Part shown: in pieces, positions 1 through 7,100 of the stretch | Layout: each line of letters opens with the position of its first letter | Numbering within the stretch: the first letter of the stretch is position 1 | Assembly (NCBI GenBank): GCA_038211295.1 | Contig: JBBQVS010000034.1 | Coordinates: forward strand, 1 to 37,939 | Direction: 5' to 3' | Origin: JBBQVS01 sp038211295 | Lineage (GTDB): Bacteria > Chloroflexota > Ktedonobacteria > Ktedonobacterales > Ktedonobacteraceae | Length of the DNA: 37,939 nucleotides | Translations under genes and position numbers: made by a program | Notes under the pieces: generated by a model | What the model was told of the DNA's origin: nothing | What the model saw: only the letters and a program-made list of their open reading frames with translations | The model's database searches: none

Positions 1-372
1 GCGCGTGAGTTTGGTATTGTGCAAGACTCCGCGATTTACAGCGCGATCAAAGCAGGGCAGCCGCTTGGGATCATCTACCCAACCTCTGGTGTCGTGGCTC
101 TGCCCGGCGTCATCGGTGTTGCCGCACATGGCAAGCATCAAGGGTGTGCTCAGCAGTTCGTCAACTGGGTGTTGTCGGCTGATGGACAGGCCGTGATGAC
201 GCACCATGACCCAACTGATGGTGATACCTACTTTATTCCTGCTGTGCAAGGTGTCACTCCGGTGGTTTCGCGAAAAGTTGATGGGATTACGCTCATCACA
301 TTAGACGTGCCGAAGTGGGCAGGAGTTGAGGCAGAGCTAAAACAATGGTTCCACAGCAACATCGTACAATAA
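1..372 (+). CDS. ABC transporter substrate-binding protein, C-terminal part (iron type)
   Basis: The gene is cut by the left edge of the window, and frame 1 is open from the first base to the TAA at 370-372. The visible 123 residues match the last third of an AfuA/FbpA-type periplasmic or lipoprotein binding protein: a segment around GIIYPTSGVVALPG, then a helix containing FVNWVLSADGQAVM, which is typical of this family near the C-terminus. It is followed directly by a two-domain permease and an ATPase on the same strand, so it is very likely the substrate-capturing part of that importer. Ferric iron is the family's commonest substrate, but thiamine or phosphonate-type substrates cannot be excluded because the ligand-binding N-terminal lobe is missing. 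Confidence 0.75.
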   Translation, partial: AREFGIVQDSAIYSAIKAGQPLGIIYPTSGVVALPGVIGVAAHGKHQGCAQQFVNWVLSADGQAVMTHHDPTDGDTYFIPAVQGVTPVVSRKVDGITLITLDVPKWAGVEAELKQWFHSNIVQ

Positions 373-377
373 CTGCT

Positions 378-427
378 GTTGGCGAAGAGGGGAACGTGAC
401 GGATGTTGCGCTCCCCTCTTCGCCAAC
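378..427 (+). promoter_or_regulatory. 16-bp perfect stem-loop between binding protein and permease genes
   Basis: Bases 378-393 are exactly complementary to 412-427, leaving an 18-base loop. The left arm carries the purine-rich AGAGGGGA that would be the ribosome-binding site for the GTG at 396, and that GTG lies in the loop. No T-run follows, so this is not an ordinary Rho-independent terminator. Its place just after the binding-protein stop codon resembles hairpins that stabilise the upstream message and lower permease translation in importer operons. Confidence 0.7.
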
Positions 428-2204
428 TCTGCTGCCGACCTGGCTACGACGCATGGGCCAATTACTGGTGATCTTGCTCCCAGTCATCTTGCTGTTCCTG
501 TTTGTTTTGTATCCACTGGCGGCGATTATGCTACAAAGCATTTTCCCCAATATGTTTACGGATTCGCCGAGCTTAATACCAAACTTGAATGCTATTGGTC
601 AAGTCGTCAAGAATGCAGAGAACTACACCGCGCTTGGCAACTCGCTCTGGCAAGGGGCTATCACCGCGCTGCTCGCTTCAGTCATTGGAACAATGCTCGC
701 TATTCTGGCTCGTCGAACCGACCTTCCGCTTCGCAAGGCGATGGATATACTGGTCTGGATTGTGTTTTTCACGCCTTCGTTTCTGGTTGGTGAGGCATGG
801 TCACTGATTTTTCTTCGTGGCGGTATTCCTGACCAATATGTGCATTTTTCCGATGGTTTTATCGCATGGTTCTTCTCGCCCGTCGGCGTCATTTTTATTC
901 TCAGTCTCAAAAGTTTTCCCTATGTGTATCTTTCTGTCAGTGCCGCCCTGCAATGGCTCGGCTCCGAATACGAAGATGCCGCGCGGCTGGCTGGCGCACG
1001 CACGGGACGCGCATGGCTCAGCATTAATGCGCCTCTGTTACTCCCTGCGATTCTTGCGGCTGGGCTGATTGCCTTCGCGGAGGCTATTTCCGACTTTGGC
1101 ACGGCGGCGACGATTGCCCAAAGTTCCAATGTCACGCTTGTCACCTACCAGATTTATAGCGCAATCAATACATCGCCGGTCAACTTCTCACTTGCGGCTG
1201 CCCTCTCGTTGTTCCTGTTTATCGCGATCGTGCTTGCCTTGCTGGTACAGTCCGCGATGTTGCGTACCCGCTCGTTTCAAGTCATCAGTGGACGGAGCAG
1301 GCCAGCGCGTCCTGTCGCGCTTGGTGTGTGGAAGTGGCCCGCGACCATTGTCTGCCTTGTCATTTTCTTGTTTGCTCTGGTGGTCCCCATTAGCGCATGT
1401 ATCGTGCTATCCTTCTTACACGCGTTTGGGCAGGGACTCGTCGCGAGTAATTGGACACTGGATAATTATACTGCCGTTTTGTCGCAAGGCTCGGACGACC
1501 TGGATGCACTGTTTCGCACGCTCTGGCTCGCGCTGGGAACCGCGACCATCACAGCACTTGTGGGCTTGCCAATCGCGTTTCTCATTCGTCGCACGCAGTT
1601 GCCGGGCCGCCGCTTGTTGAGTCTGTTCACATTGGTTACAATCGCGGTTCCCGGCATCATCCTTGCGTGTGGCTATATTTTTGCGTGGAACGCGCCGTAC
1701 CTGCAATATATTGGAATTGGTGGTGAAAACGGTATCCCATTTTACGGCACGATCTGGATACTGCTGGCGGCCTATGTTGGAGGTAGCTTACCCTACGCTA
1801 CCCGTCTCGGCATCGGCGCACTCGATCAGGTTGGACAAAATATGCTCGATAATGCCCGTATTCAGGGTGCGAGCCTCTTTCAGATGCTGACCCGTATTGT
1901 GGGGCCACTGCTCCGCTCTAGCCTGATCTCTGTCTGGTTGCTGGTCTTCACCGGAACAATGTTCGAGTTGGCCGCCTCGGAACTGCTGTATCCCCCTGGT
2001 CAGCCAACCTTGCCCGTGCGTATCATCGCTCTCTTCAACGACTTCAAGCTGGGGCCGGGCATGGCCTTATCTATACTGAATATTGGGTTGGTGCTGATGG
2101 CGTTGCTGGTACTGCGGAGTATCCCCTGGGTGATAAGCCGTCTGTCCAGGGGCGGCAAACGGAAAAGAGAAAGCAATGTATCTACAGATTCAACAACTCA
2201 CTAA
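396..2204 (+). CDS. ABC transporter permease, fused two-domain (FbpB type)
   Basis: This is the membrane channel of the importer begun at the left edge. From the GTG at 396 the protein has 602 residues with many hydrophobic helices arranged as two homologous halves. Each half has the cytoplasmic EAA-type coupling loop: one around EYEDAARLAGA and one around NMLDNARIQGA. This duplicated layout is that of FbpB/ThiP-like permeases, so one polypeptide supplies both halves. An ATG at 345 in the same frame would overlap the binding-protein gene, but GTG 396 has AGAGGGGA at ideal spacing and is preferred. The 3' end overlaps the ATPase gene by 29 bases, suggesting translational coupling. The substrate is inferred only from family resemblance. 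Confidence 0.85.
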   Translation: MTDVALPSSPTLLPTWLRRMGQLLVILLPVILLFLFVLYPLAAIMLQSIFPNMFTDSPSLIPNLNAIGQVVKNAENYTALGNSLWQGAITALLASVIGTMLAILARRTDLPLRKAMDILVWIVFFTPSFLVGEAWSLIFLRGGIPDQYVHFSDGFIAWFFSPVGVIFILSLKSFPYVYLSVSAALQWLGSEYEDAARLAGARTGRAWLSINAPLLLPAILAAGLIAFAEAISDFGTAATIAQSSNVTLVTYQIYSAINTSPVNFSLAAALSLFLFIAIVLALLVQSAMLRTRSFQVISGRSRPARPVALGVWKWPATIVCLVIFLFALVVPISACIVLSFLHAFGQGLVASNWTLDNYTAVLSQGSDDLDALFRTLWLALGTATITALVGLPIAFLIRRTQLPGRRLLSLFTLVTIAVPGIILACGYIFAWNAPYLQYIGIGGENGIPFYGTIWILLAAYVGGSLPYATRLGIGALDQVGQNMLDNARIQGASLFQMLTRIVGPLLRSSLISVWLLVFTGTMFELAASELLYPPGQPTLPVRIIALFNDFKLGPGMALSILNIGLVLMALLVLRSIPWVISRLSRGGKRKRESNVSTDSTTH

Positions 2205-3264
2205 AACCTACGGCAGCCGTACCGTCGTTTCAAACGTCGATTTAGAGATGGAAGAGGGTGAGATTCTTTCCCTGCTTGGGCCATCCGGTTGCGGTAAAAC
2301 AACTATTTTGCGAATGATTGCGGGTCTGGTTAGTCCTGAGAGCGGCACGATTCGCGTTGGAGACCGGATACTCTACGACGGGAAGCGCGAAATGCCTGTT
2401 GAAGAGCGTGGCCTGGGCATGGTGTTTCAGGATTACGCCCTCTGGCCCCACATGACGGTGGCAAAAAATGTTGCGTTTGGGATGCGTTTACGGCGTATGC
2501 CCGCGCGTCAGATCGAGGCGCGTGTGCGCGAACTGCTGGAATTGGTCAATCTCGCGGACTTTGGCAACCGCTATCCCTTTCAGTTGTCTGGGGGACAGCA
2601 ACAGCGCGTCGCGGTTGCCCGCGCTCTGTCAACCGAGCCGCGTATTATTCTGCTGGATGAGCCACTGTCGAGCCTGGATACGGCATTACGCGAGGTGATG
2701 AGTGCCGATCTGGTGCGGCTGTTCAAGCGACTGAAAGTTACCACTATCAACGTGACGCATGACCAGAATGAAGCGATGAATATGTCAGATCGTATCATGG
2801 TCTTGCGCGATGGACACGTACAACAGGTGGGTACGCCAATAGAGTTGTATCTGCATCCCGCTAATGCATTCGTCGCCTCGTTTATGGGGCCTGCGAATAT
2901 GTTTGCGGGTGAGATGGTTCCACATCCAGAGCAGGGTGTGGTGCGCCTCAATGGAACGCTTCAGCAGGAAATCACTGGCATCATACATGCCGCCGTGCGT
3001 CCACGCTTGAAAGAACACGCAAGCCTACTGTGCCGTCCCGATGATGTTATCGTGCATCAACACCTACAACAGGATAAGGATACCAACATGCTCGTCGGTA
3101 CTGTTTCACACTCGTCATTTGTTGGCGGACGTTGGCGCACCCTGATTGCAGTTGGTCACGAGAAAGAGTACAACGTTCTCGCATTTGCACCATTTCAATT
3201 GCAGCTCGATCAGCAAGTATGGCTTGAAATGCCGCACGAACGCTGCCAAGTCGTGCCGGAATAA
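2176..3264 (+). CDS. ABC transporter ATP-binding protein (FbpC/PotA-like)
   Basis: This 362-residue ATPase powers the importer encoded just upstream. It has Walker A GPSGCGKTT (residues 35-43), a Q-loop glutamine at 85 in VFQDYALWP, the signature LSGGQQQR (137-144), Walker B ILLDEP with catalytic E162, and the switch histidine in VTHDQ. The last ~120 residues form a TOBE-like domain, as in FbpC, PotA and MalK-type ATPases. The ATG at 2176 lies inside the permease gene after AAAGAGAAAG, so the two are probably coupled. Family and domain order are clear; substrate specificity is not encoded here. Confidence 0.92.
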   Translation: MYLQIQQLTKTYGSRTVVSNVDLEMEEGEILSLLGPSGCGKTTILRMIAGLVSPESGTIRVGDRILYDGKREMPVEERGLGMVFQDYALWPHMTVAKNVAFGMRLRRMPARQIEARVRELLELVNLADFGNRYPFQLSGGQQQRVAVARALSTEPRIILLDEPLSSLDTALREVMSADLVRLFKRLKVTTINVTHDQNEAMNMSDRIMVLRDGHVQQVGTPIELYLHPANAFVASFMGPANMFAGEMVPHPEQGVVRLNGTLQQEITGIIHAAVRPRLKEHASLLCRPDDVIVHQHLQQDKDTNMLVGTVSHSSFVGGRWRTLIAVGHEKEYNVLAFAPFQLQLDQQVWLEMPHERCQVVPE

Positions 3265-3282
3265 ATAGTACATGTGAGAGTG

Positions 3283-3330
3283 ATTACTCCTCCACGCTTA
3301 GAAAGCGGGGGCTTCTGGGGGTAAACCACA
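3283..3330 (+). mobile_element. Possible IS200/IS605-type end remnant (solo hairpin)
   Basis: CTCC-A-CGCTT and AAGCG-G-GGGG form a small stem around AGA (3291-3311, one A/G mismatch and a T/G pair), followed by GGGGGCTTCTGGGGG. This resembles the terminal hairpins of IS1341-like (TnpB-only) elements of the IS200/IS605 family. No transposase reading frame lies nearby, so at most it is a solo end. Recognition rests on memory of the motif style. Confidence 0.35.
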
Positions 3331-3443
3331 GTTGTACTTTCTGTATCCACTATACCTATTTTATCGTCCTTTAAAGTGTTACCTCAGCTGGTATCTTGCG
3401 TGATACAATTTCGATGAACCATTGAGAGAAAGATAAAATATGA

Positions 3444-4337
3444 ATGCATGATATCGATTTTGACTGGTATCGCAGTTTTCTGGCAGTGTATCGTGTTGGA
3501 ACGGTTTCGGGAGCGGCGCAGGCACGCTTTTTAACGCAGCCGGCCGTCACACAACACCTGGCATCTCTCGAATCCGCTGTCGGCGCGTCGCTATTTACTC
3601 GCACTCCGCGACGTATGATTCCAACGGAACGAGGGAAAGAACTCTATAGTCAGGTGGCTCAGGCACTTGAAAAGCTGGAACTCGTTTCTCAGGAACTGGG
3701 GATTGCAAGCACTTCTCAACTTCCTCTCGTGCGCCTTGGAACACCAATAGAGTATTTTACCGAGCGCATCCTTGTCCATCTAGGACAACTACCATTTCGG
3801 TTTCGTATTCAATGCGACGTGACACAGCACTTGATAGATGAGTTGAAGCGAGACGAGTTGGATTTGATAATTGCTACTCAACGTCTTGCAGTTCATGAGA
3901 TTGAATATAGTCCATTAGAAGAGGAATGCTATTTGCTGGTTGGCTCGTCGGAGACTGTGTTGCCGACTTTTCAAGAAGAGAATGGTGCGTTCTTGACTCA
4001 GCTTGAAGCATGGTTAGTTGCTCAGAAATGGATTAGTTATGGCGTTGAACTCCCAATTATCCGAAGGTTTTGGCAGCAACATTTTGATCGGAGGCCAGAT
4101 GTTCAGCCAATACTTGTTCTCCCCAATCTGCAAGCTATTGAGAAGGCCGTAGAACTTGGATATGGTTTGAGCATCTTGCCTGAATATCTCTGCCATGCAG
4201 CCCTTGATGCAGGTCGTATTCATGTGCTTTGGAGGCCGTCAGAAGAAACTGTCAACCAACTCTGGTTTGCATATCGAAAAATAGACCGCCATCGTGTTGA
4301 GCTAAAGCGTGTTCAGGAGGTTTTACGTTCATTCTGA
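3444..4337 (+). CDS. LysR-family transcriptional regulator
   Basis: A 297-residue DNA-binding regulator of normal LysR length. The N-terminus has the winged-helix pattern of the family (FLAVYRVGTVSGAAQARFLTQPAVTQHLASLE, split here as FLAVYRVGTVSGAAQ and TQPAVTQHLASLE), followed by the linker helix and the effector-binding fold around EYFTERILVHLG. The ATG at 3444 fits the usual LysR N-terminus; another ATG four bases earlier is out of frame and stops after three codons. The neighbour on the same strand, 203 bases downstream, is a DJ-1/PfpI-family gene that it may control. The inducer is unknown. Codon use looks like the surroundings. Confidence 0.92.
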   Translation: MHDIDFDWYRSFLAVYRVGTVSGAAQARFLTQPAVTQHLASLESAVGASLFTRTPRRMIPTERGKELYSQVAQALEKLELVSQELGIASTSQLPLVRLGTPIEYFTERILVHLGQLPFRFRIQCDVTQHLIDELKRDELDLIIATQRLAVHEIEYSPLEEECYLLVGSSETVLPTFQEENGAFLTQLEAWLVAQKWISYGVELPIIRRFWQQHFDRRPDVQPILVLPNLQAIEKAVELGYGLSILPEYLCHAALDAGRIHVLWRPSEETVNQLWFAYRKIDRHRVELKRVQEVLRSF

Positions 4338-4394
4338 TAGCATGAACACTTCTTCATACAAAAACACAATCTATAAAAAAATTTATATATATTC

Positions 4395-4437
4395 TGGTAT
4401 TTGATAATTGGTATTATAGAGAACTTCACTGTATACT
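4395..4437 (+). promoter_or_regulatory. Putative promoter with direct repeat upstream of DJ-1/PfpI gene
   Basis: The AT-rich gap after the LysR gene contains TGGTATT twice, at 4395-4401 and 4409-4415, 14 bases apart. TATACT at 4432-4437 would be a good -10 box, 17 bases after the second repeat (TGGTAT as a weak -35). A repeat overlapping a poor -35 is what an activator-dependent promoter, for instance a LysR target, would look like. This is a pattern reading only. Confidence 0.35.
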
Positions 4438-4540
4438 TTCATCAGCAGGTACAAGAGTACCTTGCAACTGACGAATACTTCTTTCATCAGTTTCGTTCAT
4501 TGCTCGCTTTCGTTTGAGAGCGGTGTGAAAGGCATCTTCC

Positions 4541-5239
4541 ATGTCAAATAAAAAAGTTCTTCTTGCCGTTACCAGTCATGATACACTTGGAAACACGGGT
4601 CGTAAAACGGGTTACTATCTTCCAGAGGTGAGCCACCCTTTTTTCGCATTACTTGAGCATGGGTTTAGCATTGACCAAATCGACATTGTTAGTCCGCAGG
4701 GAGGAAAAGCACCAGTAGACGCAAATAGTGTTGACCTGACTGATCCTATCAATAAGCAGTTTCTCGCGCGACCAGAGCTTGTGGCGAAGACAGACCGTAC
4801 GCTTCATCCATCAGATATTCAAGCTTCGGAGTATGACGCTATCCTCTTTGCTGGTGGACATGGGGTGATGTGGGATTTCCCAGATGCAACGGACTTGTTG
4901 GCAATCGCGACGGAAATTTATGAACACGATGGAGTCGTTGCGGCGGTCTGTCATGGCCCTGCCGCTCTTGTGAACCTCAAGCTATCGAACGGCGAGTACC
5001 TGGTTGCAGGAAAAACTGTTGCCGTGTTTACCGATGATGAAGAGGCAGCGGCGGGCCTTACCTCTGTCGTTCCCTTCCTGCTGGAGTCAACGTTGGTGGC
5101 ACGTGGAGCGAAACATCAGAAGGCTCCTCTCTGGCAGGAAAATGTCGCGGTAGATGGACGGCTTGTTACAGGGCAAAACCCTGCATCAGCAGGAGCCGTT
5201 GGTGAGGCTGTAGCTCGTTTGCTTACAAAAGAAGTTTAG
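4541..5239 (+). CDS. DJ-1/PfpI-family type 1 glutamine amidotransferase-like protein (Hsp31-like)
   Basis: A 232-residue protein with the DJ-1/PfpI fold. The nucleophile elbow is AVCHGPAAL with C137 and H138. An acidic partner is E29 in YLPEVSHPF, and FAGGHGVMWDFPD is the glycine-rich loop typical of the Hsp31/HchA branch. Members act as chaperones, glutathione-independent glyoxalases or deglycases that deal with methylglyoxal and related damage; which of these applies cannot be told from sequence. The start has AAAGG eight bases upstream. The LysR gene before it is a plausible regulator. A long hairpin lies just beyond its stop codon. Confidence 0.88.
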   Translation: MSNKKVLLAVTSHDTLGNTGRKTGYYLPEVSHPFFALLEHGFSIDQIDIVSPQGGKAPVDANSVDLTDPINKQFLARPELVAKTDRTLHPSDIQASEYDAILFAGGHGVMWDFPDATDLLAIATEIYEHDGVVAAVCHGPAALVNLKLSNGEYLVAGKTVAVFTDDEEAAAGLTSVVPFLLESTLVARGAKHQKAPLWQENVAVDGRLVTGQNPASAGAVGEAVARLLTKEV

Positions 5240-5241
5240 CA

Positions 5242-5295
5242 ATACGAGAAAGCGAGTGGTGAAACCATGTCCTGTCACCACTCGCTTTCTCGTAT
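5242..5295. terminator. 21-bp perfect hairpin between convergent genes
   Basis: Bases 5242-5262 pair perfectly with 5275-5295 around a 12-base loop. It starts two bases after the stop codon of the DJ-1/PfpI gene and faces the 3' end of the small gene at 5329 on the other strand. Neither side has a T-run, so it would have to stop or process transcripts by stem strength alone. It would act in both directions. Confidence 0.6.
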
Positions 5296-5328
5296 CAACG
5301 TGATAATGTTTGCAGCGATTTGTGTTAT

Positions 5329-5520
5329 CTACGCGGGAATAAGTTCGATATACGCGTCCTTGTCCACACGGGCGGAAAAGAGTTTTGTTTCGTTGGTGCC
5401 ATCTATAAGTACGTAGACGACGCCCCCATCGGCGGCGTTGATGTGTCCCTGCTCACCTGTACGGATGATGCGGACACGATCACCTTCCTCAAAGTAGGTT
5501 CCTTCAGCTGTTGTTTCCAT
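5329..5520 (-). CDS. Small hypothetical protein, possible SH3/KOW-like fold
   Basis: A 63-residue acidic protein of unknown function. The segment EEGDRVRIIRTGEQGHI followed by GGVVYVLIDGTNE looks like a small beta-barrel of the SH3/KOW sort: a G-D-x-V-R-I start and alternating hydrophobic strands. It begins 36 bases after the glycosyltransferase stop codon on the same strand, so the two may share a transcript. No strong ribosome-binding site precedes the ATG (GAGAAGAAAG is somewhat distant). The opposite-strand frame covering the same bases has no recognisable features and is taken as its shadow. Confidence 0.55.
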   Translation of the reverse strand: METTAEGTYFEEGDRVRIIRTGEQGHINAADGGVVYVLIDGTNETKLFSARVDKDAYIELIPA

Positions 5521-5556
5521 GACATCTGCTCACTTTCTTCTCCCATTCATTATACA

Positions 5557-6738
5557 CTACACCAGAGGAACAAGTTTGGGCGTCGTAGCAGGCGTGGGAG
5601 TATGTAGCACTGCCGCGACTTCGTATGGATAGCTTGCGACACTCTCTTTACGCGAAGCAGTCATAACCTTCTTATAGGCTTTTATGTAGTTTTGGGCCAT
5701 GACGCTGGCTGTGAAGTTGCGTTCAACATGTTCCCGAACTTCTGTACGGTCAAGCTCTTCAAGACGCGTGAGATAGTGTACCATCTCGGCAACGTTCCGC
5801 ATGAGAAAGCCGCTTGTGCCGTGAACCACGATCTCGGAGGCCGCGCCACGGTTGAAGGCAAGCACCGGACACCCCACCGCCATCGCTTCAATCATCACCA
5901 TGCCAAATGGCTCCTCCCACTGAATTGGGTTCAGCAGGCCACGAGCGCGACTGAGCAGGTCAACCTTTTGTTGCATATTCACAGGCCCGATATACTTGAC
6001 GTGTTTATTGTCGATAAACGGTTTGATACGGTCATTGAAGTAGTTCACCGATACATCGACGTGCTTGTCAATCGTTCCCGCAAGCACGATTGGAATACCG
6101 GCCTTCTTTGCTGCTTCTATAGCGAGATGTGGCCCCTTCTCAGGTACAAAACGGCCCAACCACGCAACATAGTTCTCTGGCTGCTGTGTTGTCGCCTGAA
6201 AGTGCTGCATGGGCAAGCCATGATGCACGACATCGACGACATTGAGGGGCAGTTTATTGTTCTCGCGTGCCTGTTCGCTGATGAGTACCATCGGCACAGT
6301 TGATGCCCAATCCTTGATGTAGTAGTCGTCGGCGTCGCCCGTCCACGATTGCACGCGGTCAAAGGGGAAGTGACTGTGTAAGGTCATGATGTGTGGAACC
6401 GCGAGATGGGCCATGAGTGGAAAAAGATACATTTCTGCGCTAGAGGAAAGGTGTGTGTGAACAATATCAAAGTCATGATCTTTGATGTATTCAACTGCTT
6501 TATTGAGGTGATAATAGGCTTTGAGGTGGCCTTGCCACGGCACGCCTGAGTCGATTAGCGAATGGGGGAAAAATGAAACGAGTTGCGCCGATGTTTTGGC
6601 GTCGCCGGGGGCAAACAATGTAACGTCATGGCCCTGTGCCACTTGCTCTTCGACTAGGTTATAGAGGACAACCTCAGTTCCACCATAATTCTTCGGGGGA
6701 ATAGTGATCCAGGGTGGTGCTATGTGTGCGATTTTCAT
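5557..6738 (-). CDS. Glycosyltransferase family 4 (GT4)
   Basis: A 393-residue GT-B glycosyltransferase. The N-terminus MKIAHIAPPW is followed by NYGGTEVVLYNLVEE, the usual GT4 acceptor-side glycine loop. The C-terminal half has GRFVPEKGPHLAIEAA and the diagnostic E-x7-E motif, E276 to E284 in EEPFGMVMIE. Such retaining enzymes transfer a sugar from a nucleotide donor to a lipid, polysaccharide or small acceptor; the acceptor cannot be predicted. The frame is open for another 100 codons upstream, but AAAGGA eight bases before the ATG at 6738 and the typical N-terminus fix this start. It is transcribed from a promoter about 200 bases upstream and may be co-transcribed with the small gene after it. 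Confidence 0.9.
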   Translation of the reverse strand: MKIAHIAPPWITIPPKNYGGTEVVLYNLVEEQVAQGHDVTLFAPGDAKTSAQLVSFFPHSLIDSGVPWQGHLKAYYHLNKAVEYIKDHDFDIVHTHLSSSAEMYLFPLMAHLAVPHIMTLHSHFPFDRVQSWTGDADDYYIKDWASTVPMVLISEQARENNKLPLNVVDVVHHGLPMQHFQATTQQPENYVAWLGRFVPEKGPHLAIEAAKKAGIPIVLAGTIDKHVDVSVNYFNDRIKPFIDNKHVKYIGPVNMQQKVDLLSRARGLLNPIQWEEPFGMVMIEAMAVGCPVLAFNRGAASEIVVHGTSGFLMRNVAEMVHYLTRLEELDRTEVREHVERNFTASVMAQNYIKAYKKVMTASRKESVASYPYEVAAVLHTPTPATTPKLVPLV

Positions 6739-6945
6739 TACATGTCCTTTCGCTAGGTCAGCACAATAGGTATGATGATATGCAATTGTACCAACACTGG
6801 TGCTGCTTCTTTGTGGCCCAGACCTTCGGATGAGGACATTCTCCATAACGATGAAGGCGGCAGTATCGAAGCATTCAAGCAGATGAGAAGAGCAAGAGAC
6901 AACTTCTGCGGTGTTTTGCTTATTCTGAATAAACGTCCTACACAT

Positions 6946-6974
6946 AGTATAACACATATTTATAGAGATGTCTA
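6946..6974 (-). promoter_or_regulatory. Sigma-70-type promoter for the GT4 gene
   Basis: On the minus strand TAGACA (6974-6969) and TATACT (6951-6946) are separated by exactly 17 bases. Transcription would start near 6939, giving a leader of about 200 bases before the ATG at 6738. No known riboswitch fold was recognised in the leader. The 362-base gap to the divergent gene at 7101 otherwise shows no gene. Confidence 0.55.
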
Positions 6975-7100
6975 AAATTCCCAAAAAAGAGCAATTGACG
7001 AAGAGGGAATACCTCTCTTGACTTCTCTGGGGAAACAAGAGAAAATAAGTGATAAGAGAAAGAGTAGTACGTTCTTTTTTGGTAGGAAAGGACTTGATGA

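Noticed and set aside
5320..5607. 95-residue plus-strand frame opposite the small gene at 5329 and the end of the GT4 gene
   Set aside because: It has no family resemblance and overlaps two minus-strand frames that look real.
5692..6303. 203-residue plus-strand frame inside the GT4 gene
   Set aside because: It is antisense to a clear GT4 glycosyltransferase and shows no domain pattern.
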